Shown here piece by piece: positions 9,848-17,622 of a DNA stretch of 64,000 nt (positions within the stretch are counted from its first letter, which is position 1; each line of letters starts with the position of its first letter). Below the pieces are notes generated by a model, which worked only from the letters and a program-made list of their open reading frames with translations, had not been told where the DNA came from and did no database searches. This DNA comes from Streptococcus oralis Uo5 (GTDB lineage Bacteria > Bacillota > Bacilli > Lactobacillales > Streptococcaceae). Position numbers and translations under genes: made by a program. The stretch lies in NCBI RefSeq assembly GCF_000253155.1, contig NC_015291.1:1707001-1771000 (forward strand). The letters run 5' to 3'.

Positions 9848-10690
9848 TTATTTTCTCTTGCTAAACACTTTAACAAATAACATCCAAAGAAGAATAGCGA
9901 CGAGACTGATAATAACTACTATAAAGTATGTTTCTTCCTTTGTCAATAGTTCTTGCCAGTTGATTTGGATTCCCATTTTTTCTTGAAATTCCTGTAACAG
10001 ACTGTTATTTCCTGAAAATGCGGTCTCTAACTGCTCTTTCATCAAGACTTGTCGATAGAGAGAAGCAATATAAGTTGCAGGGGTACATTTCATGAAAAGC
10101 TGTGCAGAATCAGGTAATACTCCAATGGGGATATAAGTCCCTACTAAAAATCCAGAGGCAGTTCCCACTATCGTTGCCAGTTTACCAAGGCTATCTACAG
10201 ATTGAAAACGGTAAATCAAGAGAACATTTACCAAACTTGAAAGCAGACTGCTTAACAGCATAATCAAAGCGATTTCCGGTAAATGACTGATAACTGGGCT
10301 CTCTTTAAAATAAAAACTCATAACAGCATACATAAACACCTGCATGACAAAAGAAATGACAATACTACTGATTAGATAGGACGCCTGTAAGCCCCAGTTA
10401 CCTAAATCTGTCAAGAAAAGATCTTGATCCACTTGATTTTCGCGATCCTGTACCATTTGTTTAAGAGCCGTAAAACTGGTTGTCATCCCAGTCACAGCCA
10501 ACGTCCCACCCATCAGCCAGTTATTCAAAAGGTTCGTACTATTAGGGAGTTGGGACCAAGAGTCCGTCAAATTCTTCTGCAAAAAAATGATATAAAGGAG
10601 GAAGGAAATCAATGCCCCCAATAATGAGAAAAATACCCCCGAACGATTACGAAAATATAAGATAAAATTCCGTTTCAATAAAGCTAACAT
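9848..10690 (-). CDS. ABC-2 type transporter permease
   Basis: Protein of 280 aa with six hydrophobic helices (for example FFSLLGALISFLLYIIFL near residue 20 and the last helix near 258-275), followed by a KVFSKRK tail. The segment around residue 185 (GTYIPIGVLPDSAQLFMKCTP) is the typical ABC-2 permease loop. It pairs with the ATPase encoded immediately upstream; the two genes overlap by one base (TAATG), which indicates translational coupling. The exported substrate is unknown; peptide or antibiotic export is common for ABC-2 systems linked to LytTR regulators. Confidence 0.88.
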   Translation of the reverse strand: MLALLKRNFILYFRNRSGVFFSLLGALISFLLYIIFLQKNLTDSWSQLPNSTNLLNNWLMGGTLAVTGMTTSFTALKQMVQDRENQVDQDLFLTDLGNWGLQASYLISSIVISFVMQVFMYAVMSFYFKESPVISHLPEIALIMLLSSLLSSLVNVLLIYRFQSVDSLGKLATIVGTASGFLVGTYIPIGVLPDSAQLFMKCTPATYIASLYRQVLMKEQLETAFSGNNSLLQEFQEKMGIQINWQELLTKEETYFIVVIISLVAILLWMLFVKVFSKRK

Positions 10691-11556
10691 TAGCGAACCT
10701 CTCTTCCTGTAAGTGCAATAAAGGCATCATCCATAGTACCCGGACGAAACTCAAAAGAATCAATTTCTTCTCGAACTTTTGCCAAATATTCAATGGCTTC
10801 CTGTGACGTCCCTGGATAAAAAAGATATTCCAACTCATTTTCTTCCTCTACTGTCATTCCAGCCTGTAGCAATTTTTCTAGAGCCTTCATTTCCTTAAAA
10901 CGAATTTTTAGGATATTAGATGCATACTGGCTTTTAATAGCAGTCGCAGAACCTTGCGCAATCACTTTCCCATGATCAACGATATAGATCTGATCCGCTT
11001 CATCTGCTTCATCCAGATAATGTGTCGTTAAGATAATAGTCATACCTTCATCCTTTTGTAGTCGATACAGTAGATCCCAGATGGATTTGCGAGTCTGAAT
11101 ATCAAGACCTGTCGTTGGTTCATCCAAGAAAAGAATATCTGGTCGCGAAAGAAGAGCACGCGCAATATCAACCCGACGTTTTTGCCCACCTGACAAAGTT
11201 CCATAGAGTTGTTTCTGGAAAGCAGTCAAACCCAGTTGATGAATCAAATCATCCACACGACTTGCTGCAATCTCCTTATACTGTTGAGCACGAATCGTGA
11301 GATTTTCCCTAACCGTCAACATCTCATCCAGTACACTAGCTTGAAAAACCACTCCGATTTTCGTATTTGGCGCATATCGAATCTGACCTTGTGTCGGCTT
11401 TTTCAAACCGATTAACATGGAAATAGTGGTTGATTTCCCTGCACCATTGGGTCCCAAAATAGCATTGAAACTTCCTTTTTCAAACTCTAACTGAATATCA
11501 TCGACAGCCATATGATTGCCGTACCGTTTAGTCAAATGTTTAGCTTGTAAAATCAT
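10690..11556 (-). CDS. ABC transporter ATP-binding protein
   Basis: ATPase of 288 aa. Walker A GPNGAGKST, signature LSGGQKRRVDIARAL, Walker [13 protein letters not shown] and the H-loop TTHYLDEA are complete. The C-terminal 70 residues form the regulatory extension usual in drug and peptide exporters. An in-frame start exists at 11580, but AGGAGG lies 8 nt before the ATG at 11556, so that start is chosen. First gene of the operon ATPase-permease-LytTR-DUF3021. Confidence 0.93.
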   Translation of the reverse strand: MILQAKHLTKRYGNHMAVDDIQLEFEKGSFNAILGPNGAGKSTTISMLIGLKKPTQGQIRYAPNTKIGVVFQASVLDEMLTVRENLTIRAQQYKEIAASRVDDLIHQLGLTAFQKQLYGTLSGGQKRRVDIARALLSRPDILFLDEPTTGLDIQTRKSIWDLLYRLQKDEGMTIILTTHYLDEADEADQIYIVDHGKVIAQGSATAIKSQYASNILKIRFKEMKALEKLLQAGMTVEEENELEYLFYPGTSQEAIEYLAKVREEIDSFEFRPGTMDDAFIALTGREVR

Positions 11557-12050
11557 ATTTTTTCCTCCTCTTAACCACACTAGTTTAACAAAAAGAATGA
11601 AAGAAAAATTGACTTTTGAGATAAGCAGTTAAAATGAAAGGCCAAGTGGTAAAATAATGGGGGTTAAATTAAAGTAGAGCAGGCTCGTTTTTCTCCTATC
11701 GAATCACTAGAGGAAGTTTAAAATCACTTACAACCACACATTATATTTTTAAACATGTGCTATAAAAGAGGTGTTTTATAGCATCCGGCAGAAAAATCCA
11801 AGAGTCAATAGTATTGTTCTCGCTAAACCAAACAATAAAAAATGAATCAGAAATCATGTCACACACTCCCTTCTAGTAAAATGAAAATGCTGAATGGGGC
11901 AGGATTGAATTTGAAGCAAGCAAGTATGGTCCTAAATTTGAAACTGCCATTAACGATAAGTCTATCTATTAGGAAAGAAATCTTCAATACAAGCAAAAAC
12001 AGCTCTTGTTATCCAAGAGGAGCTGTTCTATTTTATGAAAGAGAGAGTCA
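11557..12050. other. Gene-free stretch with an inverted repeat and a possible gene remnant
   Basis: About 490 bp without an intact gene. It contains a perfect inverted repeat, TGCTATAAAA-GAGGTG-TTTTATAGCA (about 11758-11783), that could be an operator or RNA hairpin. A short open stretch on the plus strand (about 11893-11970) reads like coding sequence (EFEASKYGPKFETAINDK) but has no start and is preceded by stops, so it may be the tail of a decayed gene. The promoter of the ABC/LytTR operon must lie in the right part of this gap for the minus strand, but no convincing -35/-10 pair was found. Confidence 0.4.
11994..12027 (-). terminator. Terminator downstream of yjdF
   Basis: Minus strand: AACAGCTC and GAGCTGTT arms around a loop, followed by a short T-run (GTTTTTGC). 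It lies 24 bp beyond the original yjdF stop codon. Confidence 0.65.
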
Positions 12051-12464
12051 CTAGTGCCCCTTGTGCTTCTCTCTACGTTTTTGCTGTTTGCGTTCAAATT
12101 TCTCTTGCTTGAGCAATTGCTTTTGGAGACTGGACTGTTGTTTTGAATACTTTTTTCATTCGTCATACTGCAACTGCAAGAGCTCTTGTGACTTAGAAGA
12201 AACTTTCTGCTTCACCTGTTTCTTTACAGCTCGCTGCAGACGCTTCGGATTCTTAATCTTCACATGCTGTTTGACTGTTGCCTCTGGACTAAAAGATAAC
12301 CGAGCAAACTGAGTCTGTAAAAGTTTCAAAATTTCATCCTCTTTTGGTTCCTGACCAAATGTCACTCGACAAACTTGATAAGTTCCCTCATACTCTTGTT
12401 CAAACAATCCATGCCAAAATCCATCTTCAAAATAAACTGTCAAGCCAATTGAAACGATTTCCAC
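12051..12464 (-). pseudogene. yjdF: YjdF family protein interrupted by an in-frame stop
   Basis: GTG start (AAGGAGG spaced 8 nt) and 102 sense codons (MEIVSIGLTVYFEDGFWHGL...) lead to a TGA at 12156-12158. The same frame then continues for 34 codons to the TAG at 12051, ending in KFERKQQKRREKHKGH, the typical Lys/Arg-rich tail of YjdF (DUF2992) proteins. One base change at the TGA would restore a 137-aa protein. The function of YjdF is unknown; its gene is normally controlled by a riboswitch for azaaromatic compounds. Either the basic tail has been lost or the gene is decaying. Neighbour order (leuS, then yjdF) is as in pneumococci. Confidence 0.75.
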
Positions 12465-12574
12465 GACAGCACCTCCTTAAATCTATCCCTAAGAATGGAC
12501 AACCAAGGAGGAAGGTTACTGATAGGCTTGCCTACGTCTGGACTACCAACCAGAACTGTGTTTTTATCTTAGTT
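12465..12574 (-). promoter_or_regulatory. Structured yjdF leader, candidate riboswitch
   Basis: The leader of about 110 nt from the predicted start site to the GTG is hairpin-rich: TAGGCAAGCCTA, and GGTT...AACC arms enclosing it. A CCTCCTT about 40 nt upstream is an exact complement of the AAGGAGG ribosome site, so the start could be sequestered. The yjdF RNA motif, an azaaromatic-binding riboswitch, is known upstream of yjdF genes. The assignment rests on gene context and fold, not on an alignment. Confidence 0.6.
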
Positions 12575-12580
12575 GGGACT

Positions 12581-12589
12581 ATTATAGCA
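12581..12589 (-). promoter_or_regulatory. Extended -10 promoter of yjdF
   Basis: Minus strand TGCTATAAT, a perfect extended -10, placing the start site near 12574. Confidence 0.65.
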
Positions 12590-12599
12590 TAATCCAATT

Positions 12600-12631
12600 T
12601 AAAAATCCTCCAGATTCTACTCTGAAGGATT
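12600..12631 (-). terminator. Terminator behind the RelA/SpoT cassette, probably the old leuS terminator
   Basis: Minus strand: AATCCTTCAGA and TCTGGAGGATT arms, a GTAGAA loop, then TTTTTAAA. It follows directly after a copy of the last leuS codons (12638-12670), as expected if it once terminated leuS. Confidence 0.7.
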
Positions 12632-12637
12632 CCTATC

Positions 12638-12670
12638 TTATTTCACAACGATATTAACGAGTTTGGTTGG
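12638..12670 (-). repeat. Copy of the leuS 3' end (outer copy)
   Basis: These 33 nt read [10 protein letters not shown] plus stop in the minus frame, like the true LeuS end [10 protein letters not shown]. 28 of 33 bases match the true leuS end (14034-14066) and 29 of 33 match the copy at 13948. A hairpin (CAAAC/GTTTG, TTGG/CCAA arms, about 12672-12701) precedes it. Candidate attachment site. Confidence 0.75.
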
Positions 12671-12831
12671 CTCAAACAGTTTGGGGTACTGTCCAAGGTT
12701 TGAAATCAGTAAATAAATTGGTTATTCTTATCTCAAAAAAATCCAATTCTATATACAGTAACGAGATAACTACTTTCTCTCTAATTGAAATCAATCCAAT
12801 AATATAATTCAAGGGAACTCTTGTATTATTT

Positions 12832-13887
12832 TTAATCATCAGATTGATCTGATCTCATAAGGGGCTTCCTATATGTTTCAGCTGATAGTTCCTCAAATTC
12901 TCTATCAGAAATTTCTGCACTATCAGCAGACATTAACACACTAGTGATTGTTAATAATGGAGTTAATATTGAAATAGCTTTCAAAGCTGAAATATCTCGC
13001 TTTTGCAATGTCCTTATATAGATATTCATATATTTTTTTAGTAATTCATCTACATCCTCAATAGTATTCATACCTAATTTTTTCAACCTCTGAATTAGGG
13101 AAGATAGTAAAGAAACATTAATAGCAACGTCACACTCTATACCGTTCAATGCTTTAATTACCCCACTCAAGCAATTAGTATAAAACTGATCTTCTTTTAT
13201 ATAAGTTTCGAGTGTACTACGATCTATTGGTAATTCTGCTTTTAAATTAGCTAATTTTTCTTTTGCCTCTTGTTCATAGTTCATAATATTATTTTTCAAC
13301 TGCACAAAATCATCATCAGCCAATTCAATTAGTCCTGCCAATCTGGCAAATTGTCTCCTGTACTGATCAGGTATATCTTCCTTACTTTTATATCCTAAAT
13401 CATGTTCAATTTCAGCCCAAGCATGTTGCATAACTGTTCTAATTTGTATCTCCAATTTTATATTTTTAAATTTGCTATATAAAATAGGGGAAGAGTTCTC
13501 TTCTTTTAAACTTACCACATAATGAAGTGAAATATAACCAAATTTTGTTGGGTCCTCACTTTTGCGTTTATCAATAGTATTTTCTACATCAACCTCGAAC
13601 TCTTGACTGATTAGCTCAGCTATTTTATCGACATCATCACTAAAGTACGTTATGATACGAATGCCACATAAGTCGGTAATCTCAGCCAAATTAGAATAGT
13701 CTTTCCTTTTTACTTTGCCTGAAAGAGACTCTTCAGTTTTTACTCTCCCTATTATTTCATGAACGTTAATAGATTGACTTTTAATAATATTCTTTACAGT
13801 ATTCTCTACATAATTTAGGCAATCTTCATAATTTCCCCGTGAAAGAGAATATTCTTCAACAATCTCCTTATGACTTTGAGTCCTCAT
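12832..13887 (-). CDS. Stand-alone RelA/SpoT synthetase-domain protein
   Basis: Protein of 351 aa with a complete alarmone-synthetase fold: RVKTEESLSGKVKRK, then EITDLCGIRIITYF (catalytic Asp region), FGYISLHYVV, and LEIQIRTVMQHAWAEIEHDLGYK (catalytic Glu). No HD hydrolase, TGS or ACT domain is present. The C-terminal 170 residues are helical and of unknown function. The ATG at 13887 is preferred over 13911 because GGGAGG lies 6 nt upstream. The gene is AT-rich compared with its neighbours and bracketed by copies of the leuS 3' end, so it looks acquired. Candidates are a small alarmone synthetase or a toxSAS/CapRel-like defence toxin; no separate antitoxin gene is adjacent. Confidence 0.85.
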   Translation of the reverse strand: MRTQSHKEIVEEYSLSRGNYEDCLNYVENTVKNIIKSQSINVHEIIGRVKTEESLSGKVKRKDYSNLAEITDLCGIRIITYFSDDVDKIAELISQEFEVDVENTIDKRKSEDPTKFGYISLHYVVSLKEENSSPILYSKFKNIKLEIQIRTVMQHAWAEIEHDLGYKSKEDIPDQYRRQFARLAGLIELADDDFVQLKNNIMNYEQEAKEKLANLKAELPIDRSTLETYIKEDQFYTNCLSGVIKALNGIECDVAINVSLLSSLIQRLKKLGMNTIEDVDELLKKYMNIYIRTLQKRDISALKAISILTPLLTITSVLMSADSAEISDREFEELSAETYRKPLMRSDQSDD

Positions 13888-13947
13888 TAATACCTCCCAA
13901 AAAGTGAACAAAAACTGTCTCTCTTTTTAATTAACTATAATTTACAA

Positions 13948-13980
13948 TTATTTCACAACAATATTAACCAATTTAGTTGG
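13948..13980 (-). repeat. Copy of the leuS 3' end (inner copy)
   Basis: These 33 nt encode [10 protein letters not shown] plus stop in the minus frame. They lie between leuS and the RelA/SpoT gene and differ from the true leuS end mainly at third codon positions. The copy may also supply a -35 (TTGTTG) for the RelA/SpoT gene, with TATAGT 16 nt downstream. Confidence 0.75.
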
Positions 13981-13981
13981 C

Positions 13982-14006
13982 TTCAATAGTCCAGTGGACT
14001 ATTGAA
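13982..14006. repeat. Perfect inverted repeat beside the inner leuS-tail copy
   Basis: TTCAATAGTCC-AGT-GGACTATTGAA: 11-bp arms with a 3-nt loop. It has no T-run, so it is not an obvious terminator. A hairpin occupies the same position beside the outer copy at 12638. Confidence 0.7.
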
Positions 14007-14033
14007 GGTGGGAAGATAGAGCTAATAAACTCG

Positions 14034-16535
14034 TTATTTAACGACGATATTAACGAGCTTGTTAGGTACCGCAATCACTTTCACGATTTCCTTGCCGTCA
14101 ATTTCTGCTTTGACTTTTTCATCAGCCAGAGCGATTTCTTGCAATTCTTCGCGTGACAGGTCTTTAGCGACCATCAATTTGGCACGGACTTTTCCTTTGA
14201 TTTGGACAACGATTTCGATTTCGTCTTCAACCAATTTGCTTTCGTCCCATGTTGGCCAAGCCACGTAAGAGATGGACTCACCTGTTGCAGCAACAGTTTG
14301 CCAGAGTTCTTCTGCCAAGTGAGGTGCAAATGGGGCAATCAATTGGATAAAGCCTTTGGCGTAGTCCACATAGAGTTTGTCTTCCTTATTAGCAGCGTTG
14401 ACAAAGACCATAAGTTGGGCAATGGCTGTGTTGAATTTCATGGATTCGATTTGCTCAGTAACAGATTTAACGGTTTCGTTATAAACCTTGTCAAGAGCAC
14501 CATTATTTTCCGCAACAATTTCTTTACTTGTAATCAAACGGTAAACACGGTCGAGGAACTTACGACTTCCTTCCAGACCTTCTTCTGACCAAGCAATCGA
14601 AGCATCGAGTGGTCCCATGAACATTTCATAAACACGAAGGGTATCAGCACCATATTGTTCCACCACATCGTCTGGGTTGACAACGTTCTTGAGCGATTTA
14701 GACATCTTAGCTGGCGCTTGCTCCAACTCTTCTCCTGTTTCCACATGGAAGAAAGAACCGTCACGTTTTTCAACCTTATCAGTCGCTACAAGAGCTCCAC
14801 GGTGGTCACGGTAGCTTGTTCCCAAAATCATTCCTTGGTTAAAGAGTTTTTGGAATGGTTCTTTAGTTGGAACAACACCGAGGTCATAGAGGAATTTGTG
14901 CCAGAAACGAGCGTAAAGCAAGTGAAGAACGGCATGCTCTGCCCCACCTACGTAGATATCGACTGGCAACCATTGTTTGAGGAGATCCTCATCGGCCAAT
15001 TTTTCTGTGTTATGTGGGTCAATATAGCGGAGGTAGTACCAGCTTGAACCAGCCCATTGTGGCATAGTGTTTGTTTCACGACGACCTTTGACACCATCTT
15101 CACGCGTCACTTCAAGCCAGTCTGCCAAGTTAGCCAATGGGCTTTCCCCAGTACCTGAAGGGCGGATATCCTTGGTGACTGGCAAGACAAGTGGCAATTC
15201 ACTTTCAGGGACAGCTGTTGAAGTTCCATCTTCCCAATGAATGATTGGGATTGGCTCACCCCAGTAACGTTGACGGCTAAAGAGCCAGTCGCGGAGACGG
15301 TAGGTAACCTTCTCTTGTCCACAACCTTTCTCTTCCAACCAAGCCACAATCTTAGCAATCGCTTCTTCTTTGTTCAGTCCATCTAGGAAGTCTGAATTGA
15401 CATGAAGACCATCTTCAGTATAGGCAGCTTCTGCTACGTTTCCACCTTCTAGCACTTCTACGATTGGAAGGTCAAATTGTTTGGCAAATTCCCAGTCACG
15501 TTGGTCATGGGCAGGAACAGCCATGACAGCACCTGTTCCATAACTAGCAAGAACATAGTCCGCGATCCAGATTGGGATTTCCTTTCCATTGACAGGGTTG
15601 ATGGCATAGGCACCTGTCCAAACACCAGTTTTTTCCTTGGCGAGGTCGGTACGAGCCAAGTCAGACTTGAGGCTGGCTTGGTGTTTGTAGTCAGCTACGG
15701 CTTCAGCTTGTTCTGGACTGACGATAGCGTCTACCAAATCATGCTCAGGAGCCAGAACGGTAAAGGTCGCACCGAAAAGGGTATCCGGACGAGTAGTAAA
15801 GACGGTGAATTCCTTGTCTGTTCCTTTTACTTTAAAGGTTACATTGGCACCAGTTGATTTCCCAATCCAGTTGCGTTGCATATCCTTGATAGACTCTGGC
15901 CAATCCAACTCATCCAAGTCATTAAGCAATCGCTCTGCATAGGCCGTGATTTTAAGCATCCATTGACGCATCGGTTTGCGGACAACTGGATAGCCTCCAC
16001 GCTCAGACGTTCCGTCAGGAAGGACTTCTTCGTTTGCGATAGCTGTTCCCAACTCTTCAACCCAGTTTACAGGCACTTCGGCTTCATAGGCCAAGCCTTT
16101 TTCGTAAAGCTTAGTGAAAATCCATTGCGTCCACTTATAGTAGTTTGGATCTGTTGTGTTAACCTCACGATCCCAGTCATAAGAGAAGCCAAGCGCATTG
16201 ATTTGACGTTTGAAGTTGGCAATGTTTTCCGCTGTGAATTCTGCTGGGTCATTCCCCGTATCCATAGCGTATTGCTCTGCAGGCAAACCAAAGGCATCCC
16301 ATCCCATTGGGTGAAGGACATTGTAGCCTTGCGCACGTTTGTAACGGCTGAGGATATCGGTTGCAGTATAACCTTCTGGGTGTCCTACGTGCAATCCAGC
16401 TCCTGAAGGATATGGGAACATGTCGAGAGCATAAAACTTCGGTTTTGATGCATCTGTTCCTGTCTTAAATGTATGATGTTGAGCCCAGTAGCCCTGCCAC
16501 TTATGCTCAATTTCTTTATGATTGTAAAAACTCAT
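14034..16535 (-). CDS. leuS: Leucyl-tRNA synthetase
   Basis: Class I aminoacyl-tRNA synthetase of 833 aa. The HIGH-type motif is in [20 protein letters not shown], an inserted CP1 editing domain lies around 220-400 ([12 protein letters not shown]), and the KMSKS loop is [15 protein letters not shown]. The C-terminal anticodon-binding domain ends in [16 protein letters not shown] lies 29 bp upstream of the start on the minus strand (16564-16569). Two extra copies of the last 11 codons occur downstream (13948 and 12638), which points to insertion events at this 3' end. The reading frame itself is intact. Confidence 0.98.
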   Translation of the reverse strand: MSFYNHKEIEHKWQGYWAQHHTFKTGTDASKPKFYALDMFPYPSGAGLHVGHPEGYTATDILSRYKRAQGYNVLHPMGWDAFGLPAEQYAMDTGNDPAEFTAENIANFKRQINALGFSYDWDREVNTTDPNYYKWTQWIFTKLYEKGLAYEAEVPVNWVEELGTAIANEEVLPDGTSERGGYPVVRKPMRQWMLKITAYAERLLNDLDELDWPESIKDMQRNWIGKSTGANVTFKVKGTDKEFTVFTTRPDTLFGATFTVLAPEHDLVDAIVSPEQAEAVADYKHQASLKSDLARTDLAKEKTGVWTGAYAINPVNGKEIPIWIADYVLASYGTGAVMAVPAHDQRDWEFAKQFDLPIVEVLEGGNVAEAAYTEDGLHVNSDFLDGLNKEEAIAKIVAWLEEKGCGQEKVTYRLRDWLFSRQRYWGEPIPIIHWEDGTSTAVPESELPLVLPVTKDIRPSGTGESPLANLADWLEVTREDGVKGRRETNTMPQWAGSSWYYLRYIDPHNTEKLADEDLLKQWLPVDIYVGGAEHAVLHLLYARFWHKFLYDLGVVPTKEPFQKLFNQGMILGTSYRDHRGALVATDKVEKRDGSFFHVETGEELEQAPAKMSKSLKNVVNPDDVVEQYGADTLRVYEMFMGPLDASIAWSEEGLEGSRKFLDRVYRLITSKEIVAENNGALDKVYNETVKSVTEQIESMKFNTAIAQLMVFVNAANKEDKLYVDYAKGFIQLIAPFAPHLAEELWQTVAATGESISYVAWPTWDESKLVEDEIEIVVQIKGKVRAKLMVAKDLSREELQEIALADEKVKAEIDGKEIVKVIAVPNKLVNIVVK

Positions 16536-16660
16536 GCTATTTCTCCAATTTTATGATGTTACTATTATACCATTTTTGGGGGAATTTGAAAGACGAGAAA
16601 TGTTCTTTTAGACTTGGATAACAAGAAATACTGAGTCGCAAATCCACCTTATTTAACAGG

Positions 16661-16688
16661 AAAAAAATTAGCTCCCACTTGGAGCTAA
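16661..16688 (-). terminator. Terminator downstream of the histidine phosphatase gene
   Basis: Minus strand: TTAGCTCC-AAGTGG loop-GGAGCTAA followed by seven T residues. A clear rho-independent terminator. Confidence 0.85.
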
Positions 16689-16694
16689 CTTCTA

Positions 16695-17387
16695 TCAATT
16701 TTTTATTTCTTCCATCTTCTCACGTCCGAGCTCTCGATAGCTACGGTCACCAACAACTTCTACGCTAAACTGGCCATCCTCATATTCAAGAATCGTCACG
16801 CTACCATTATCGAGACCATGCGGATGCATACCATTAATCAAATAAACAATGGTTCCAATGGTCATTCCATGACTGACAACAAGAGCATTGCCTCCACCTT
16901 GTTCTTCCATTTCTTTGGCAATCGCTTCAAAGCCTTCCTTGATTCGACCACTGAGTTTTTCCCAACCTTCAGCCCAGCCTGCTGTATCAACCTCTACCAA
17001 ACCTTCTGCTAGTTCTGCATAGGACAACTGATGAACATGGTCTACATTGAAAATTCTCGGAATCAAGCCCATAAAGAGGTCCCCATCATAGGCCCCATCA
17101 AAACTACCAAAGCACCACTCACGGATTCGCTTGTCCATGCGGTAAGGGATTTTCCCCTGTAGGCCAAGTTCTTCTAGGATAATTCCCATGGTTTGAATAG
17201 TTCGACCTGAATCACTGGAATAAGCGCGGTCAAACTGCAAACCAGACTCTCTCAAGCCAATTCCCAGTTCATGGATTCCCAACTCACCTTCTGCAGTCAG
17301 AGGCGTATCACTCCATCCTTGTGCACGTCCAATCGTGTTAAACATCGTTTTCCCATGACGGACCAAGTACAATCTTACTTTAGACAT
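16695..17387 (-). CDS. Histidine phosphatase family protein (phosphoglycerate mutase-like)
   Basis: Protein of 230 aa. The catalytic LVRHGKTMFN at residues 8-17 contains the phospho-accepting His of the RHG motif, AQGWSDTPLT follows, and VVSHGMTIG near residue 170 supplies the second catalytic His. It belongs to the cofactor-dependent mutase superfamily, but the sequence is closer to broad phosphatases than to glycolytic GpmA; the substrate is unknown. It is monocistronic: TATAAT lies 22 bp upstream and a strong terminator follows. GGAGG precedes the ATG. Confidence 0.9.
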   Translation of the reverse strand: MSKVRLYLVRHGKTMFNTIGRAQGWSDTPLTAEGELGIHELGIGLRESGLQFDRAYSSDSGRTIQTMGIILEELGLQGKIPYRMDKRIREWCFGSFDGAYDGDLFMGLIPRIFNVDHVHQLSYAELAEGLVEVDTAGWAEGWEKLSGRIKEGFEAIAKEMEEQGGGNALVVSHGMTIGTIVYLINGMHPHGLDNGSVTILEYEDGQFSVEVVGDRSYRELGREKMEEIKN

Positions 17388-17471
17388 TTTCTATCCTCCA
17401 TTTCTTCTATTATATCATGGATCAAAGAAATATTCGGCTTTCAAAAGCAAAGCCAACATTTGTAAATTATC

Positions 17472-17567
17472 CAAAAGAAAAGCTACCCTCATGGTAGCTT
17501 CCCTAGGAGATTATTATGAAAAAGTTTAGGATTTCTATTAAATAAAGTTAGGAGGTCTTTATTTAAT
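17472..17567 (-). ncRNA. cia-dependent small RNA (csRNA), copy 4
   Basis: About 96 nt with the same design as copies 1-3: ATTAAATAAAG/CTTTATTTAAT hairpin with CCTCC in the loop, single-stranded TTTTTCATAATAATCTCC, and a terminator whose stem differs (AAGCTACC/GGTAGCTT). The divergent terminator with a conserved middle shows that the anti-ribosome-site segment is under selection. Confidence 0.87.
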
Positions 17568-17573
17568 GATTAT

Positions 17574-17606
17574 AGTATACACAGTCATCCTTAAACTCAA
17601 CTTAAA
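17574..17606 (-). promoter_or_regulatory. CiaR box and -10 of csRNA copy 4
   Basis: Minus strand: TTTAAG-N5-TTTAAG, a perfect CiaR direct repeat, then 10 nt and TATACT. Best match of the four. Confidence 0.88.
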
Positions 17607-17622
17607 TCCTCTCGCTTTTTTA

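Noticed and set aside
13982..14006. leuS terminator.
   Set aside because: A perfect hairpin but without a T-run on either strand; kept as an inverted repeat.
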